Of a stretch of 64,000 bases of DNA, positions 46,805 to 56,109 are shown one piece after another; within the stretch, counting starts at the first letter, position 1; every line of letters begins with the position of its first letter. The notes beneath the pieces are model-generated. The model was not told where the DNA came from, did not search any database, and worked only from the letters and a program-made list of their open reading frames with translations. The DNA is taken from the NCBI RefSeq assembly GCF_000972705.2, contig NZ_LATL02000301.1, forward strand, positions 1 through 64,000, read 5' to 3'. The DNA comes from Limnoraphis robusta CS-951 (lineage in GTDB: Bacteria; Cyanobacteriota; Cyanobacteriia; Cyanobacteriales; Microcoleaceae). The position numbers were made by a program, and so were the translations under genes.

Positions 46805-47731
46805 TTAAGCGATGATTTGAAATTCTGCTGCCATCAACCACTGTTGCAATTTTTCAATCAATGCTAAAGTATGGCGAGATGCAGCGAGGTTGCCTTGGTC
46901 TGTGAAGCATTTGCAGGCAGCCTGTAGATCAGCGATCGCTCCTGCATAGAGTCCCTGTTGCTGTCTAAGCATGGCTCGGTTAAAGTGAGCCAGAGCATGA
47001 TCGGGGTTGAGATGAAGCGTGGTTGTAAACTCTTGTAGGGCGACTTGGGTGTTTCCCTGACGCCGACAAGCACAAGCATGATTATAATGCGCTCTGGGGT
47101 TGCTGGCATCGAGGTGAAGGGCTTCGGTGAAGTTGGCGATCGCCGAAGGGATCTGATCGAGCATTAAATAGGCAACTCCACGATCAATGTAGATTTCTGC
47201 TAACTCCGAGGCTTCTAAGGATTGAGTGTAATTTAAGGCTTGGTTGTAGTCGGCGATCGCGGTGGGATATTGTTGCAGTTCAGAATACACTAACCCTCGA
47301 TTGTAGTAGCCTAACACGCCATCGGGTTGATGTTGAATAAAGTGATCATAAGCGGCGATCGCATCGGTCAAATCACCCTTTCTGTAGTAAGCTATGCCTA
47401 AATGTAAATAACTGCTCGTCTGCTGAGGGTTTAGTTGGGTGGCGTAGAGGCAATCTTCGATGGCTTCTGGGTAGTTTTCAAGCTGAATGTGTACCCAACA
47501 GCGATCGCTGTAAGCCTCAGCTAAGGTATCATCAAGTTTAATGGCTAGATTGAGTGCTTGTAAGGCTGGGCTGTAGTCATGGTGTTGAATGTTTTCAGTC
47601 GCCCGACTCAAATAATCTTCTACTTTTGATGCTGAGTGTAGAGAATAAGCATCAGCAGACGGAGAATGTATTCCCAACCCGAAAATCACAGCAAGGATCA
47701 GGCTGTACAAGATACGATACAGTCGGTTCAT
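46805..47731 (-). CDS. Exported TPR-repeat protein
   Basis: About 308 aa from the ATG at 47731 (an upstream in-frame start adds 13 residues without a signal pattern). Residues 1-26 look like a signal peptide (YRILYSLILAVIFGLGIHSPSADA). Seven or so tetratricopeptide repeats follow, for example AEAYSDRCWVHIQLENYPEAI, SSYLHLGIAYYRKGDLTDAI and RAHYNHACACRRQGNTQVAL. A protein-binding scaffold outside the cytoplasm; the partner is not known. Lies between hrcA and petJ. Confidence 0.82.
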   Translation of the reverse strand: MNRLYRILYSLILAVIFGLGIHSPSADAYSLHSASKVEDYLSRATENIQHHDYSPALQALNLAIKLDDTLAEAYSDRCWVHIQLENYPEAIEDCLYATQLNPQQTSSYLHLGIAYYRKGDLTDAIAAYDHFIQHQPDGVLGYYNRGLVYSELQQYPTAIADYNQALNYTQSLEASELAEIYIDRGVAYLMLDQIPSAIANFTEALHLDASNPRAHYNHACACRRQGNTQVALQEFTTTLHLNPDHALAHFNRAMLRQQQGLYAGAIADLQAACKCFTDQGNLAASRHTLALIEKLQQWLMAAEFQIIA

Positions 47732-47911
47732 ATTAGTTATTGGAAATAACAACAACGAGAGGCGTAACACTTAAGCTGATCGGAATTTAGATCTCCCTGT
47801 ATCTTTTGGCTTAAGAATTGCGCCCCTAACTCAGTGATTAAATTGATTGTGACAAAACTTAATTGTCAGAACCGTCATCGTTTTAACAATCTCAGTTAAA
47901 ATTACTGAGAA

Positions 47912-48259
47912 TTACCAACCTTTTTCTGCTTTGGAGAGAACATAAGCAACTACATCTTCAAGCTCTTGAGGGCTTAAACGTCCTGTAAAAGCGGGCATAG
48001 CACCTTTACCCTTGGTGACTTGGTAAGCGATCGCCGCTTGTGCATCTTCATCAAAGCCTTTGAGATACTTGGCTAAGTCGGCTTTATTGAGGGTTTTGCT
48101 AGAAATAACGACATTCTTCCCTCCCATATGACAGGCGTTACAGTTGGCTGCGAAGACTTTGCCACCATTGGCTAAATTTGCATCGGCTAAAGCGGGAGGT
48201 TGGATAGCCAAGCTCAAGACTGCGATCGCCAACAAAAGGATAGAAAATAACTTTTTCAA
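47912..48259 (-). CDS. petJ: Cytochrome c6
   Basis: Soluble heme protein of the thylakoid lumen that carries electrons from cytochrome b6f to photosystem I or to oxidase, as the alternative to plastocyanin. 115 aa. The start is placed at a TTG because GAGGAG lies 8 bases before it and a signal peptide begins directly ([24 protein letters not shown]); a longer frame upstream has no such signal. The mature part carries CNACH for heme and the Met ligand in GAMPAF, ending [17 protein letters not shown]. Immediately followed by plastocyanin and the regulator pair, which is unusual. Confidence 0.95.
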   Translation of the reverse strand: MKKLFSILLLAIAVLSLAIQPPALADANLANGGKVFAANCNACHMGGKNVVISSKTLNKADLAKYLKGFDEDAQAAIAYQVTKGKGAMPAFTGRLSPQELEDVVAYVLSKAEKGW

Positions 48260-48336
48260 TGGAGTTCTCCTCGTGAAATACACAAACATTATCAATATAT
48301 CCCATTGTCTTCTTTTATTCTCATAAATTTTATCCA

Positions 48337-48361
48337 TCTGTCAAACGACAGTCTGTCAAAC
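48337..48361 (-). promoter_or_regulatory. Direct repeat in the petJ promoter, possible PetR operator
   Basis: On the coding strand GTTTGACAGA occurs twice with starts 15 bases apart, and GACAG/CTGTC within it forms a short inverted pair. TTGACA within each copy is also a possible -35 element, followed by AT-rich sequence (GGATAAAAT). A repressor here would block petJ. The role is inferred from location. Confidence 0.45.
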
Positions 48362-48477
48362 TTTAAATATTATTTCAATCGGCATCAGGTTGATAAGTAT
48401 AAAGGCGGGTTTAAAACAGTTATCATACCAAATACGATTGGTAGAGTAGCACTTTAAATTCCTCCCAAATGTTGACT

Positions 48478-48505
48478 GGTCACTGTTCACTGTTCACTGT
48501 TCACT
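48478..48505. repeat. GTTCACT tandem heptamers
   Basis: One GGTCACT and three GTTCACT units in tandem, followed by AAGCCCGCCCCTA. The combination CTGGTCACT with GGGGCGGG or its complement also occurs at about 10269-10362, so this is a dispersed repeat family. The 422-base petJ-petE gap contains this and the petJ promoter. Confidence 0.6.
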
Positions 48506-48681
48506 GTATAAGCCCGCCCCTAGTCATAAAATTATCCTCCCCTTGTCTGATCTAGTTGCTAGTATTTGCTACAAGACTTAAGAACTTCTTAAGAAAATAG
48601 CTACAACTTTCAGTCAAGGAGAGGGGATAATTTTAAGTGAATTGCTGTTGACGAGGAACAGTTAGATCAGGGTAACTCAAA

Positions 48682-49092
48682 CTATTGAACAACTAACTTA
48701 CCAACCATGCCAGCACCCCGGTGAGGCTGACAGTAGAATTCATAAGTACCAGAAGGTGCGTCTGCGGGGATAGTCAGTTTGAAATCATCTCCTGTGGAGT
48801 AGAGAAGTCCCGCGTGAGAGAGCTGAGAAGCAATATCTGCACTAGGGGATTTGCTCTTGTCAAAAACGACGTTATGAGGAGGAAGCTTGTTATTTACAAA
48901 ATCTACGGTATCACCAGGCTTAACGGTGAGAATTTTCGGTTCAAATGCTAACATTCCGTTATTAGCACCCATTTTCACGGTATAGGTTTCTGCGGAAGCC
49001 GGAGAAGCGTTGAAAATCAAGCTGCTGACCATCAGCAATACAATAGATAATCCTAAAGCCATCCGCTTAGACATTGACAAAACAAAGTTCAT
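48682..49092 (-). CDS. petE: Plastocyanin
   Basis: Copper electron carrier of the thylakoid lumen between b6f and photosystem I. 136 aa with a signal peptide of about 33 residues (ALGLSIVLLMVSSLIFNASPASA). Copper ligands: His in LPPHNVVF, then Cys, His and Met in YEFYCQPHRGAGM. The N-terminal segment ETYTVKMGANNGMLAFEPK is typical. Transcribed away from petR. Expressed when copper is present in known cyanobacteria. Confidence 0.97.
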   Translation of the reverse strand: MNFVLSMSKRMALGLSIVLLMVSSLIFNASPASAETYTVKMGANNGMLAFEPKILTVKPGDTVDFVNNKLPPHNVVFDKSKSPSADIASQLSHAGLLYSTGDDFKLTIPADAPSGTYEFYCQPHRGAGMVGKLVVQ

Positions 49093-49270
49093 ATTTTCCT
49101 TTTAATTGCTCACTCTATCTAGTTTTTCACACTTCAACTTTAGCATCCCTTGCCAAAGATATGCTGAAAGGATAGCCACTTGAAGTGGAGCCGAGGCTCA
49201 TTATACCATAGACACCTGAACTTCTTGAGTTGATCACAGGCTCTAGAATTCGGCATTATTGATCGCAAAT
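49093..49270. promoter_or_regulatory. Divergent petE/petR promoter region with inverted CACTTCAA
   Basis: CACTTCAA at 49130-49137 occurs inverted as TTGAAGTG at 49180-49187, the second inside an almost perfect palindrome CCACTTGAAGTGG (49176-49188). BlaI-type repressors bind dyad sites, so this is a candidate PetR operator controlling petE, petR or both. Confidence 0.4.
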
Positions 49271-49693
49271 ATGACCCCTTTACCGAACCATCGTCCTGAA
49301 AAGATGTCTCTTGGCCCTCTCGAACAAGAGATTTTAAATATTGTCTGGGATCTCGGCTGTGCAACTGTTAAGCAAGTCCATGATCAAATTCTCAGCGATC
49401 CGGATCGAGAGTTATCTTCGCCGAGTGTGACAACGGTATTGAACCGTTTGCAGGAAAAAGGCTGGCTGACTTGCGATCGCAGTGGACGGGCTTATCTTTG
49501 GAAACCGCGAATTTCTCGAACGCAGGCCCAAGCCCTGGTAGCCCACGAACACCTCCATCAGTTTTTAGCGTTGGGTCATCCTGAGATTGTAGCGGCATTT
49601 GCCGATGATTTGGACTCGGCCAGTTTAGACCAACTGGATGCGATCGCCCAACGGTTAAAAGCCCTCAGAAAAGCAAGAAACGAGGAAGAATAA
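49271..49693 (+). CDS. petR: BlaI/CopY-family regulator (PetR-like)
   Basis: About 140 aa from the ATG at 49271 (a TTG at 49259 and an ATG at 49304 are alternatives). BlaI winged helix: SLGPLEQEILNIVWDLGCATVKQVHD in parts, SSPSVTTVLNRLQEKGWL and a C-terminal dimer helix. In Synechocystis, PetR represses petJ and activates petE, and is degraded by PetP when copper is present. Position beside petE and petJ and coupling with an M48/M56-type protease make the same role likely here. Its last base overlaps the start of petP (TAATG). Confidence 0.85.
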   Translation: MTPLPNHRPEKMSLGPLEQEILNIVWDLGCATVKQVHDQILSDPDRELSSPSVTTVLNRLQEKGWLTCDRSGRAYLWKPRISRTQAQALVAHEHLHQFLALGHPEIVAAFADDLDSASLDQLDAIAQRLKALRKARNEEE

Positions 49694-50550
49694 TGCACTT
49701 AATTTTAATCTTACTCTCATTGGGATTAGCTGTTAGTTTGCGAGGGATTTGTTTTCCTCATTCGGCCCATTGGAAGCAACGTTGGCAGCGATCGCTGTTT
49801 GGTTTAATTGTACCGCCTTTGATGTTGTTAATGAATGGGGTTGCAGTGATTTGGATGGGGCCACAAGGACAAATGTTGGGACAGCCAACGGGTTGGCTAG
49901 GCTATGGGCTAGCCTTGGGGTTATGTGGATGGGCGTTGATTTTAGGTTTATTGTTGACAATTCGGGGATGGATATCTGTTCAACAGGTGTGGAATTGTCC
50001 TCAAATTCAAGTTCAAGGAATGACAGTCAGACTGTTAGAAAGTCCTCTGTTATTTTGTGCTAAAATTGGGTTTTGGAATCCCGAATTAGTTGTTAGTCAA
50101 GGACTCTTAGAAACCTTAACTCCAGAACAACAACAAGCGGTTTTCATTCATGAACAAGCCCATCATTATTATCGAGATACATTTTGGTTTTTTGGGTTAG
50201 GATTTTTTCGTCGTATAATGGCTTGGTTGCCTAATACCGAAAGACTTTGGCAAGAGTTATTACTTTTAAGAGAACTCCGAGCCGATCAGTGGGCGGCGAA
50301 GCAAGTTGATCCGTTACTCTTAGCAGAGTCACTGTTATTAATGGTTCGTCAACCTGTTGCAGTTTCCGAAGAAAATTGTGCGGGGTTTAGCTGTGTTGCA
50401 CCTCCAAATCGAATTACAGAACGGATCGAAGCTTTACTAAGTAACTGCCACAGCTTAGAGTCCGATCCGAGTATGAATTACTGGAATTGGAGTTGGGTTT
50501 TCTTTGTATTTTTACCGTTAATTTCGGTGCCATTTCATCACAGTTGTTAA
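49693..50550 (+). CDS. petP: BlaR-like membrane metalloprotease (PetP-like)
   Basis: 285 aa. Membrane segments at about 2-18, 33-50, 61-95 and the C-terminal NWSWVFFVFLPLISVPF. The zinc motif HEQAHH (HExxH) is at about 154, with ELRADQWA downstream for the third ligand. Topology resembles M56/M48 BlaR peptidases without a penicillin-sensor domain. In Synechocystis, PetP breaks down PetR when copper is bound. Translationally coupled to petR by a one-base overlap. Confidence 0.85.
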   Translation: MHLILILLSLGLAVSLRGICFPHSAHWKQRWQRSLFGLIVPPLMLLMNGVAVIWMGPQGQMLGQPTGWLGYGLALGLCGWALILGLLLTIRGWISVQQVWNCPQIQVQGMTVRLLESPLLFCAKIGFWNPELVVSQGLLETLTPEQQQAVFIHEQAHHYYRDTFWFFGLGFFRRIMAWLPNTERLWQELLLLRELRADQWAAKQVDPLLLAESLLLMVRQPVAVSEENCAGFSCVAPPNRITERIEALLSNCHSLESDPSMNYWNWSWVFFVFLPLISVPFHHSC

Positions 50551-50559
50551 ACAGTGATT

Positions 50560-50979
50560 TTAATCAGAATTTTCAGTTTCATCGAGATGTTCAGCTACCG
50601 CGTGATAGAGATCAAGAACATGACGATCCAGCAATTGATAATAAACTTTTCGTCCTTGTTTTCGATAACTGACTAATCGTAAAGCCCGCAGCGATCGCAA
50701 TTGATGAGAAACAGCAGATTCACTCATCTGCAAAATTTCGGCTAAATCACAAACACATTGTTCTTTTCTGGCTAATACTGATAATAATCGTAAACGGTTG
50801 GCATCTCCCAACAGACTGAAAAATTCTGCCATGCGTTGGGCTTTTTCGACACTGAGGGTTTGAGTTCTAACGGTTTGGAGATTTTCTAAATCAACGGTAT
50901 GATGTTGATCGCAAGTTGGGGCTTCTGTCTGTTCGATGCGGTTTGTTACAGCGTCGTTGATGGCAGAGTGAGTTGACAT
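50560..50979 (-). CDS. ArsR/SmtB-family metal sensor repressor
   Basis: 139 aa. Winged helix: [43 protein letters not shown] in parts. Zinc sites: the alpha-5 set Asp118, His120, His131 and Glu134 has exactly the spacing of SmtB, and the alpha-3 Cys75/Cys77 pair (CVCD) plus N-terminal CDQHH recalls ZiaR. A zinc-responsive repressor of an efflux or storage gene is likely. The adjacent genes are a divergent transporter operon and the convergent petP, so its target is not obvious from context. Confidence 0.9.
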   Translation of the reverse strand: MSTHSAINDAVTNRIEQTEAPTCDQHHTVDLENLQTVRTQTLSVEKAQRMAEFFSLLGDANRLRLLSVLARKEQCVCDLAEILQMSESAVSHQLRSLRALRLVSYRKQGRKVYYQLLDRHVLDLYHAVAEHLDETENSD

Positions 50980-51356
50980 TATTAATTTAATTGAGGTTGC
51001 ATCTGATTATCATTTTAGTCGTCTCGGCAACTTTTGGCGATCGCAGTTTCAGCAGCATTCTGGATTTTGACACGCTTAAGCTTTAGTGATCAGTCCATCT
51101 GATGATTTTAATCGTCAACATTATGGTATCTTGATAAGATAACAGGGAATCAATGTACTATGCTTCACCTTTCATAGCATAAGGGGAAAAGCTTGAGCGA
51201 AGTTGTAAAATCAGTGATTAATTGCCAAAGCGTTAAATTCGTCATCAGTCCACCTTAAGCTACAAGGTGCGAATCTTAGCGTTGATTGTTTATCTAAAAA
51301 AGATTTTAACTCAGTTAAAAATTGACTCATCATTTGAGAGTCTGAATTTATTGTCA
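50980..51356. other. Intergenic before the SulP operon
   Basis: 377 bases between divergent genes. I see no convincing SmtB-type dyad (TGAAC or ATAnTGAA half-sites). An in-frame upstream start for the SulP gene exists at 51267 but its residues are unlike the family. AT-rich sequence near 51120-51180 could hold promoters. Confidence 0.3.
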
Positions 51357-52847
51357 ATGATCAAGGAGAAACTGTTGAATCGGTCAGCCCTAAAACGGGA
51401 ATGGTTCTCAAATGTGAGAGCAGATATATTAGCGGGAGCAGTCGTCGGGCTGGCATTAATACCCGAAGCGATCGCCTTTTCGATTATTGCCGGAGTTGAT
51501 CCCAAAGTCGGACTTTATGCCTCATTTATTATTGCCGTAACCACCGCATTTTTAGGAGGAAGACCCGGCTCAATTTCCGCCGCTACAGGGGCGATGGCGT
51601 TGTTGATGGTTGATTTGGTCAAAGATTATGGCTTGCAATATTTATTAGCTGCTACCATCCTCACAGGAGTCTTACAAGTGATTTTTGGCATCCTAAAATT
51701 GGGTCGTCAAATGAAATATGTACCCCGTGCGGTGATGATTGGCTATATCAATGCGTTGGCGGTGTTAATCTTTCTCGCCCAACTTCCCCAACTGACAAAT
51801 GTACCTGTAGCAGTCTATGGAATTACGGCACTTTCTCTCGCCATGATCTATATTTTGCCACAATTTACGAAAGCCGTCCCCTCACCTTTAGTCACTTTAG
51901 GGGTAATGACTTTTGCCACCATTGCCCTGAAAATTAACGTTCCTACAGTGGGAGATATGGGGGAATTACCCAGCGCTTTCCCCACATTAACCCTACCGCA
52001 AGTTCCACTCAATTTAGAGACCTTGCAGATTATTTTTCCCTACTCAGCAACAATGGCATTGGTCGGTTTATTAGCCTCTTTTTTAACCGCTTCTCTCGTT
52101 GATGAACTCACCGATACTCCGAGTGATAAAAACCAAGAAGCCAAAGGTCAAGGAATTGCCAATGTCATTACAGGATTTTTTGGGGGAATGGCGGGATGTG
52201 GGATGATAGGACAATCCGTAATTAACGTTCAATCTGGAGGACGAGGACGGCTCTCAACCTTGTGTTCTGGGGTGTTTTTATTATTTGCAATTCTCGCCCT
52301 GAGTGGGTGGGTAAAACAAATGCCGATGGGGGTTTTAGTGGCGGTGATGATTATGGTGTCTATCGGAACCTTTCGTTGGTCATCTTTCAAAAATATGACC
52401 CGTATTCCCCGTAGTGAAACCGCCGTCATGCTAACCACAATGTTTGTCACAATTTTTACTCGCAACTTTGCATTAGGGGTGGTGACAGGAATTGTAATGA
52501 GTACCGTTTTCTTCTCTCGTAAAATTGCTCAGTTGGTGTTTGTGGATAAAGTTCTCAGTCCAGATGGGAACCATCGAACTTATCGTGTGGCCGGACAAAT
52601 TTTCTTTTTATCCGTCGATGAATTTCTCGAAGTTTTTGACTTTACCGAACTGGTTGATCGCGTTACCCTAGACTTAAATCATGCTCATTTATGGGATCAA
52701 GGTGCCATTGCTGCTATTGATAAAGTGGTGATGAAATTCCGGCGAAATGGTGCCGAAGTTAAACTGATTGGTTTAAATAAAGCGAGTGCAACATTACTCG
52801 ATAAATTAGCCAGCTATAACCAGAAAGATGATCTCAAAAAGTCCTAA
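51357..52847 (+). CDS. SulP-family anion transporter with STAS domain
   Basis: About 496 aa from the ATG at 51357. SulP transmembrane domain: [35 protein letters not shown] in parts (helices 1-2), [34 protein letters not shown], then [15 protein letters not shown] and [12 protein letters not shown]. The C-terminal STAS domain (about 405-490) includes [15 protein letters not shown]. Substrate sulfate, bicarbonate or another anion. First gene of a run with a USP and BicA (gaps of 29 and 49 bases), so likely one operon. Confidence 0.85.
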   Translation: MIKEKLLNRSALKREWFSNVRADILAGAVVGLALIPEAIAFSIIAGVDPKVGLYASFIIAVTTAFLGGRPGSISAATGAMALLMVDLVKDYGLQYLLAATILTGVLQVIFGILKLGRQMKYVPRAVMIGYINALAVLIFLAQLPQLTNVPVAVYGITALSLAMIYILPQFTKAVPSPLVTLGVMTFATIALKINVPTVGDMGELPSAFPTLTLPQVPLNLETLQIIFPYSATMALVGLLASFLTASLVDELTDTPSDKNQEAKGQGIANVITGFFGGMAGCGMIGQSVINVQSGGRGRLSTLCSGVFLLFAILALSGWVKQMPMGVLVAVMIMVSIGTFRWSSFKNMTRIPRSETAVMLTTMFVTIFTRNFALGVVTGIVMSTVFFSRKIAQLVFVDKVLSPDGNHRTYRVAGQIFFLSVDEFLEVFDFTELVDRVTLDLNHAHLWDQGAIAAIDKVVMKFRRNGAEVKLIGLNKASATLLDKLASYNQKDDLKKS

Positions 52848-52876
52848 ATTTTTCCCGTTTTAACCGCTTAAAAAAC

Positions 52877-53740
52877 ATGAAAAAGATTTTGCTTTGTACA
52901 GATGGGTCAATCTTTGCTGAAAATATCTATCGCTATGGGGCTTGGTTGGCGACGGGGTTGGGGGCAGAGGTTCAGGTGTTGTCGGTGACGGATATTCGTA
53001 GTCAGCAAGTGGCTTCAACGGGCAACTTAAGCGGTAGTATTGGTTTAGGTGCATCAGAAGATTTGCTCAAACAATTAGTTGATTTGGAACATGAAAAAGC
53101 CAAAATCAATAATCAACGGGCTAAATTGATTTTACAAACGGCTGAACAGTCCCTAAAATCGGCAGGAGTTGAACAAGTTCAGTTAATCCATAAAACAGGC
53201 TTTTTGGTTGATTGTTTCTATGAATTTGAGGCGGAATCTGATTTGATTGTCTTGGGGAAACGGGGCGAAGCGGCAGAATTTGCCTCTGGACATTTAGGGG
53301 CCAATATGGAACGCATTGTTCGCAGTAGTCATAAGCCTTGTTTTGTGACACCTCGTGAGTTTAAACCGATCAATCGGATGTTAGTGGCTTATGATGGCAG
53401 TTCAACGGGAAAGAGAATTTTGCAATTTTTAATCCATTTTCCTTTATTTAAAGGTTTAGAATTGCATCTTTTGAAAGTGACTAAAACTGAAAATGATTCC
53501 TCCGCAACTGCCCGCATTGATGAAGCTCGAAATGTGTTGAAAACAGCCGGGATTGAGGCAAACTATCAGTTAAAAGTTGGCGAATCTGAAAAAATAATTG
53601 CTCAATATATTAACGATCAAGAGATTAGTTTGTTGTTAATGGGTGCTTATGGACACAGCCGGATTCGTCATTTAGTGATTGGGAGTACCACCGCCCAAGT
53701 GTTAAGAAGTAGTCACATCCCGGTGTTGCTATTCCGTTAA
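52877..53740 (+). CDS. Universal stress protein, two tandem domains
   Basis: 287 aa. Two Usp folds: residues 1-155 (KKILLCTDGSIFAENIYRYGAWLA, DLIVLGKRGEAAEFASGHLGANMERIVRSS in parts) and 160-287 (RMLVAYDGSSTGKRIL, LLMGAYGHSRIRHLVIGSTTAQVL in parts). Both have G-2x-G-9x-G nucleotide-binding loops, clearer in the second. Placed between two SulP transporters, it may bind nucleotide and regulate them; similar linkages occur in other bacteria. Inferred role. Confidence 0.9.
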   Translation: MKKILLCTDGSIFAENIYRYGAWLATGLGAEVQVLSVTDIRSQQVASTGNLSGSIGLGASEDLLKQLVDLEHEKAKINNQRAKLILQTAEQSLKSAGVEQVQLIHKTGFLVDCFYEFEAESDLIVLGKRGEAAEFASGHLGANMERIVRSSHKPCFVTPREFKPINRMLVAYDGSSTGKRILQFLIHFPLFKGLELHLLKVTKTENDSSATARIDEARNVLKTAGIEANYQLKVGESEKIIAQYINDQEISLLLMGAYGHSRIRHLVIGSTTAQVLRSSHIPVLLFR

Positions 53741-53789
53741 CTCAATTGAGATGAATTAAACCTCATTTTTGAATCAAGGAAAACCTACC

Positions 53790-55508
53790 ATGCAAATTTT
53801 TAATCAAATCCATTTCCGCAATTTAAGGGGAGATATTTTCGGAGGATTAACCGCCGCAGTTGTGGCTTTACCGATGGCTTTAGCCTTCGGAATTGCGTCC
53901 GGGGCGGGTGCTTCTGCGGGGTTATGGGGAGCAATATTAGTCGGGTTTTTTGCCGCAATATTAGGCGGTACACCGAGTTTAATTTCTGAACCTACAGGCC
54001 CAATGACGGTAATTGTCACCGCAGTGATTACGGAATTAGTCGCTAAAAATCCAGAAAACGGTTTAGCAATGGCTTTTACTGTAATTATGATGGCGGGAAT
54101 TTTTCAAATTCTATTTGGGGTTTTAAAACTCGGTAAATATATTACCATGCTGCCCTATAATGTCATTTCTGGATTTATGTCAGGAATTGGCATCATTCTG
54201 ATTTTTATGCAAATTGCACCTTTTCTCGGACAAGAAACCCCGAAAGGCGGTGTGCTTGGCGTTCTGAAAAATGCACCGATTCTCATGGCGAATATTAATC
54301 CCTGGGAAGCCATTTTAGGGTTGATTACGTTAGCGATTCTTTATTTATATCCCCGCAGTTTAAAACGGTTTGTTCCCCCTCAATTAGTGGCGTTAGTGAT
54401 TGGAACAGTTATTTATTTGCTCTTCTTTGGTAACTTTGAGATTCGGACTATTGCGACGATTGGCGAAATTACTCCCGGTTTTCCCGATCTGCAAATGCCG
54501 ACCTTTAGTGCTAATGATTTAAGGTTAATGTCTGTAAATGCTATCGTTTTAGGGATCGTGGGTTCAATTGATTGTTTGTTAACTTGTGTGGTTTCTGATA
54601 GTTTGACTCGGACTGAACACCAATCGAATAAAGAATTAATTGGGCAAGGAATAGCGAATTTAATCACGGGTTTATTTGGCGGAATTGCAGGTTCAGGCGC
54701 GACAACCGCAACCGTTGTTAGTATTCAAGCGGGTGGACGAACTGCTTTAGCGGGAATTGTTCGTGCTTTGGTGCTGTTAGTTGTTGTCTTAGGAGCGGCA
54801 CCTTTAACGGCAGGTATTCCTCTGGCAGTTTTAGCCGGAATTGTTTTAAAAGTCGGGATTAATATTATTGACTGGGGATTTCTCAAACGGGTTCACAAGA
54901 TTTCTTGGAAGGCGGCAGGGATTGTTTACAGTGTGATTTTATTAACCGTATTTGTTGATTTAATGATCGCGGTTGCGGTCGGGGTATTTATTGCCAATAT
55001 CTTAACGATTGATCGCCTGTCTGAACTGCAAACAGAGTCCGTTAAAGCCATTACAGATGCGGATGATCAAATTGTGTTGAATGCAGATGAAAAACAAATT
55101 TTAGACTTAGCCAATGGACGGGTTTTATTATTTCATCTCAGTGGGCCGATGATTTTTGGAGTTGCGAAAGCGATCGCAAGAGAACATAATGCAATTGCCA
55201 ATTATGATGTTTTGATTGTGGATTTAGGGGAAGTTCCGGTTCTCGGAGTAACCTCTTCTTTAGCGATTGAAAATGCAATTCAAGAGTCTCTAGATGCGGG
55301 TCGAGAAGTGTTAGTTGTAGGGGCGACTGGAAAGGTCAAACGTCGCTTAGAAAAACTCGGAATAGCAGGTTTAATTCCTGGACATCATTGGATGGGCGAT
55401 CGCTTAACGGCTTTGAAAGCAGGTTTAACAATCGTTCGTCAAAAACAAAGTTACGCTTCAGATCCATCTGATTCAACTGACCAAGCTGTTCTTGAAGAAC
55501 AAATTTAG
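53790..55508 (+). CDS. bicA: BicA-type sodium/bicarbonate transporter
   Basis: About 572 aa. Close to known BicA: IFNQIHFRNLRGDIFGGLTAAVVALPMALAFGIASGAGA, GGTPSLISEPTGPMTVIVTAV, GFMSGIGIILI (all shortened here). Then a SulP domain with GGIAGSGATTATVV and a C-terminal STAS domain (about 435-560) with VLIVDLGEVPVLGVTSSLAIE in parts. Low-affinity, high-flux, Na+-dependent bicarbonate uptake for the CO2-concentrating mechanism at the plasma membrane. The ATG at 53790 is chosen for the AAGGAAAA site. Last gene of the operon. Confidence 0.9.
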   Translation: MQIFNQIHFRNLRGDIFGGLTAAVVALPMALAFGIASGAGASAGLWGAILVGFFAAILGGTPSLISEPTGPMTVIVTAVITELVAKNPENGLAMAFTVIMMAGIFQILFGVLKLGKYITMLPYNVISGFMSGIGIILIFMQIAPFLGQETPKGGVLGVLKNAPILMANINPWEAILGLITLAILYLYPRSLKRFVPPQLVALVIGTVIYLLFFGNFEIRTIATIGEITPGFPDLQMPTFSANDLRLMSVNAIVLGIVGSIDCLLTCVVSDSLTRTEHQSNKELIGQGIANLITGLFGGIAGSGATTATVVSIQAGGRTALAGIVRALVLLVVVLGAAPLTAGIPLAVLAGIVLKVGINIIDWGFLKRVHKISWKAAGIVYSVILLTVFVDLMIAVAVGVFIANILTIDRLSELQTESVKAITDADDQIVLNADEKQILDLANGRVLLFHLSGPMIFGVAKAIAREHNAIANYDVLIVDLGEVPVLGVTSSLAIENAIQESLDAGREVLVVGATGKVKRRLEKLGIAGLIPGHHWMGDRLTALKAGLTIVRQKQSYASDPSDSTDQAVLEEQI

Positions 55509-55583
55509 TTAACATTAGTTACAATCAGGGGTAATAAGAGCATTCTACATTTTCTAAACTTTATTGAGGATTGTAGTTAAACT

Positions 55584-56072
55584 ATGCAACTTTTACCCCA
55601 TGAAACCTTTACCCTTAGAAGCCGAGAACCCCTCTCAAAGATCATTGAGAAATTAGAGGCGAAAATTGAACCCCAAAAGATAATTCGTTGGGGTTTTTCC
55701 CGTCGTCATCTTCCCTATGAAGGAACAATTTCTCACTCGGGTTTTCAAATTCATCGAATTATTCATTATCGCAACTCGTTTTTACCGATCATTCGAGGAA
55801 AATTTGAATCTTTACCAAACGAAACGCTGGTTCATATTACTATGCGGTTACATCCCTTTGTAATGACTTTCTTGATTTTTGTCTTTTCAACATTATATAG
55901 CTTATCACTCGCTGTCTTTTTCTCCGAGATTTTGTCTGGAAATGTACCTGTATTTGAAGCTGTGTTGTTTTTAGGATTCCCTCTTTTCACATTATTTTCA
56001 TTTTGGTGTGTGTTTTGGTATGAAGTCAATCGCAGTCGCCGCGAATTAACCCAAATTATTCAGGGAGCATAA
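55584..56072 (+). CDS. Hypothetical membrane protein, 162 aa
   Basis: Unrecognised. A soluble N-terminal part, residues 1-87, then two membrane helices (about 88-113 PFVMTFLIFVFSTLYSLSL; 124-146 VFEAVLFLGFPLFTLFSFW) and a short basic tail. Starts 76 bases after bicA on the same strand. Possibly a paralogue of the next gene, which has the same architecture of two helices and beta-rich segments. Confidence 0.6.
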   Translation: MQLLPHETFTLRSREPLSKIIEKLEAKIEPQKIIRWGFSRRHLPYEGTISHSGFQIHRIIHYRNSFLPIIRGKFESLPNETLVHITMRLHPFVMTFLIFVFSTLYSLSLAVFFSEILSGNVPVFEAVLFLGFPLFTLFSFWCVFWYEVNRSRRELTQIIQGA

Positions 56073-56109
56073 AATAGCTTTTCAAGATGTAATTTAGTTC
56101 AATACTATA

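Noticed and set aside
47731..48337. Longer petJ starting at 48337
   Set aside because: The first 26 residues lack any signal pattern, and the TTG at 48259 has a good ribosome site directly followed by a classical signal peptide.
48478..48505. CRISPR-like repeat
   Set aside because: Units are only 7 bases without spacers; a slippage repeat.
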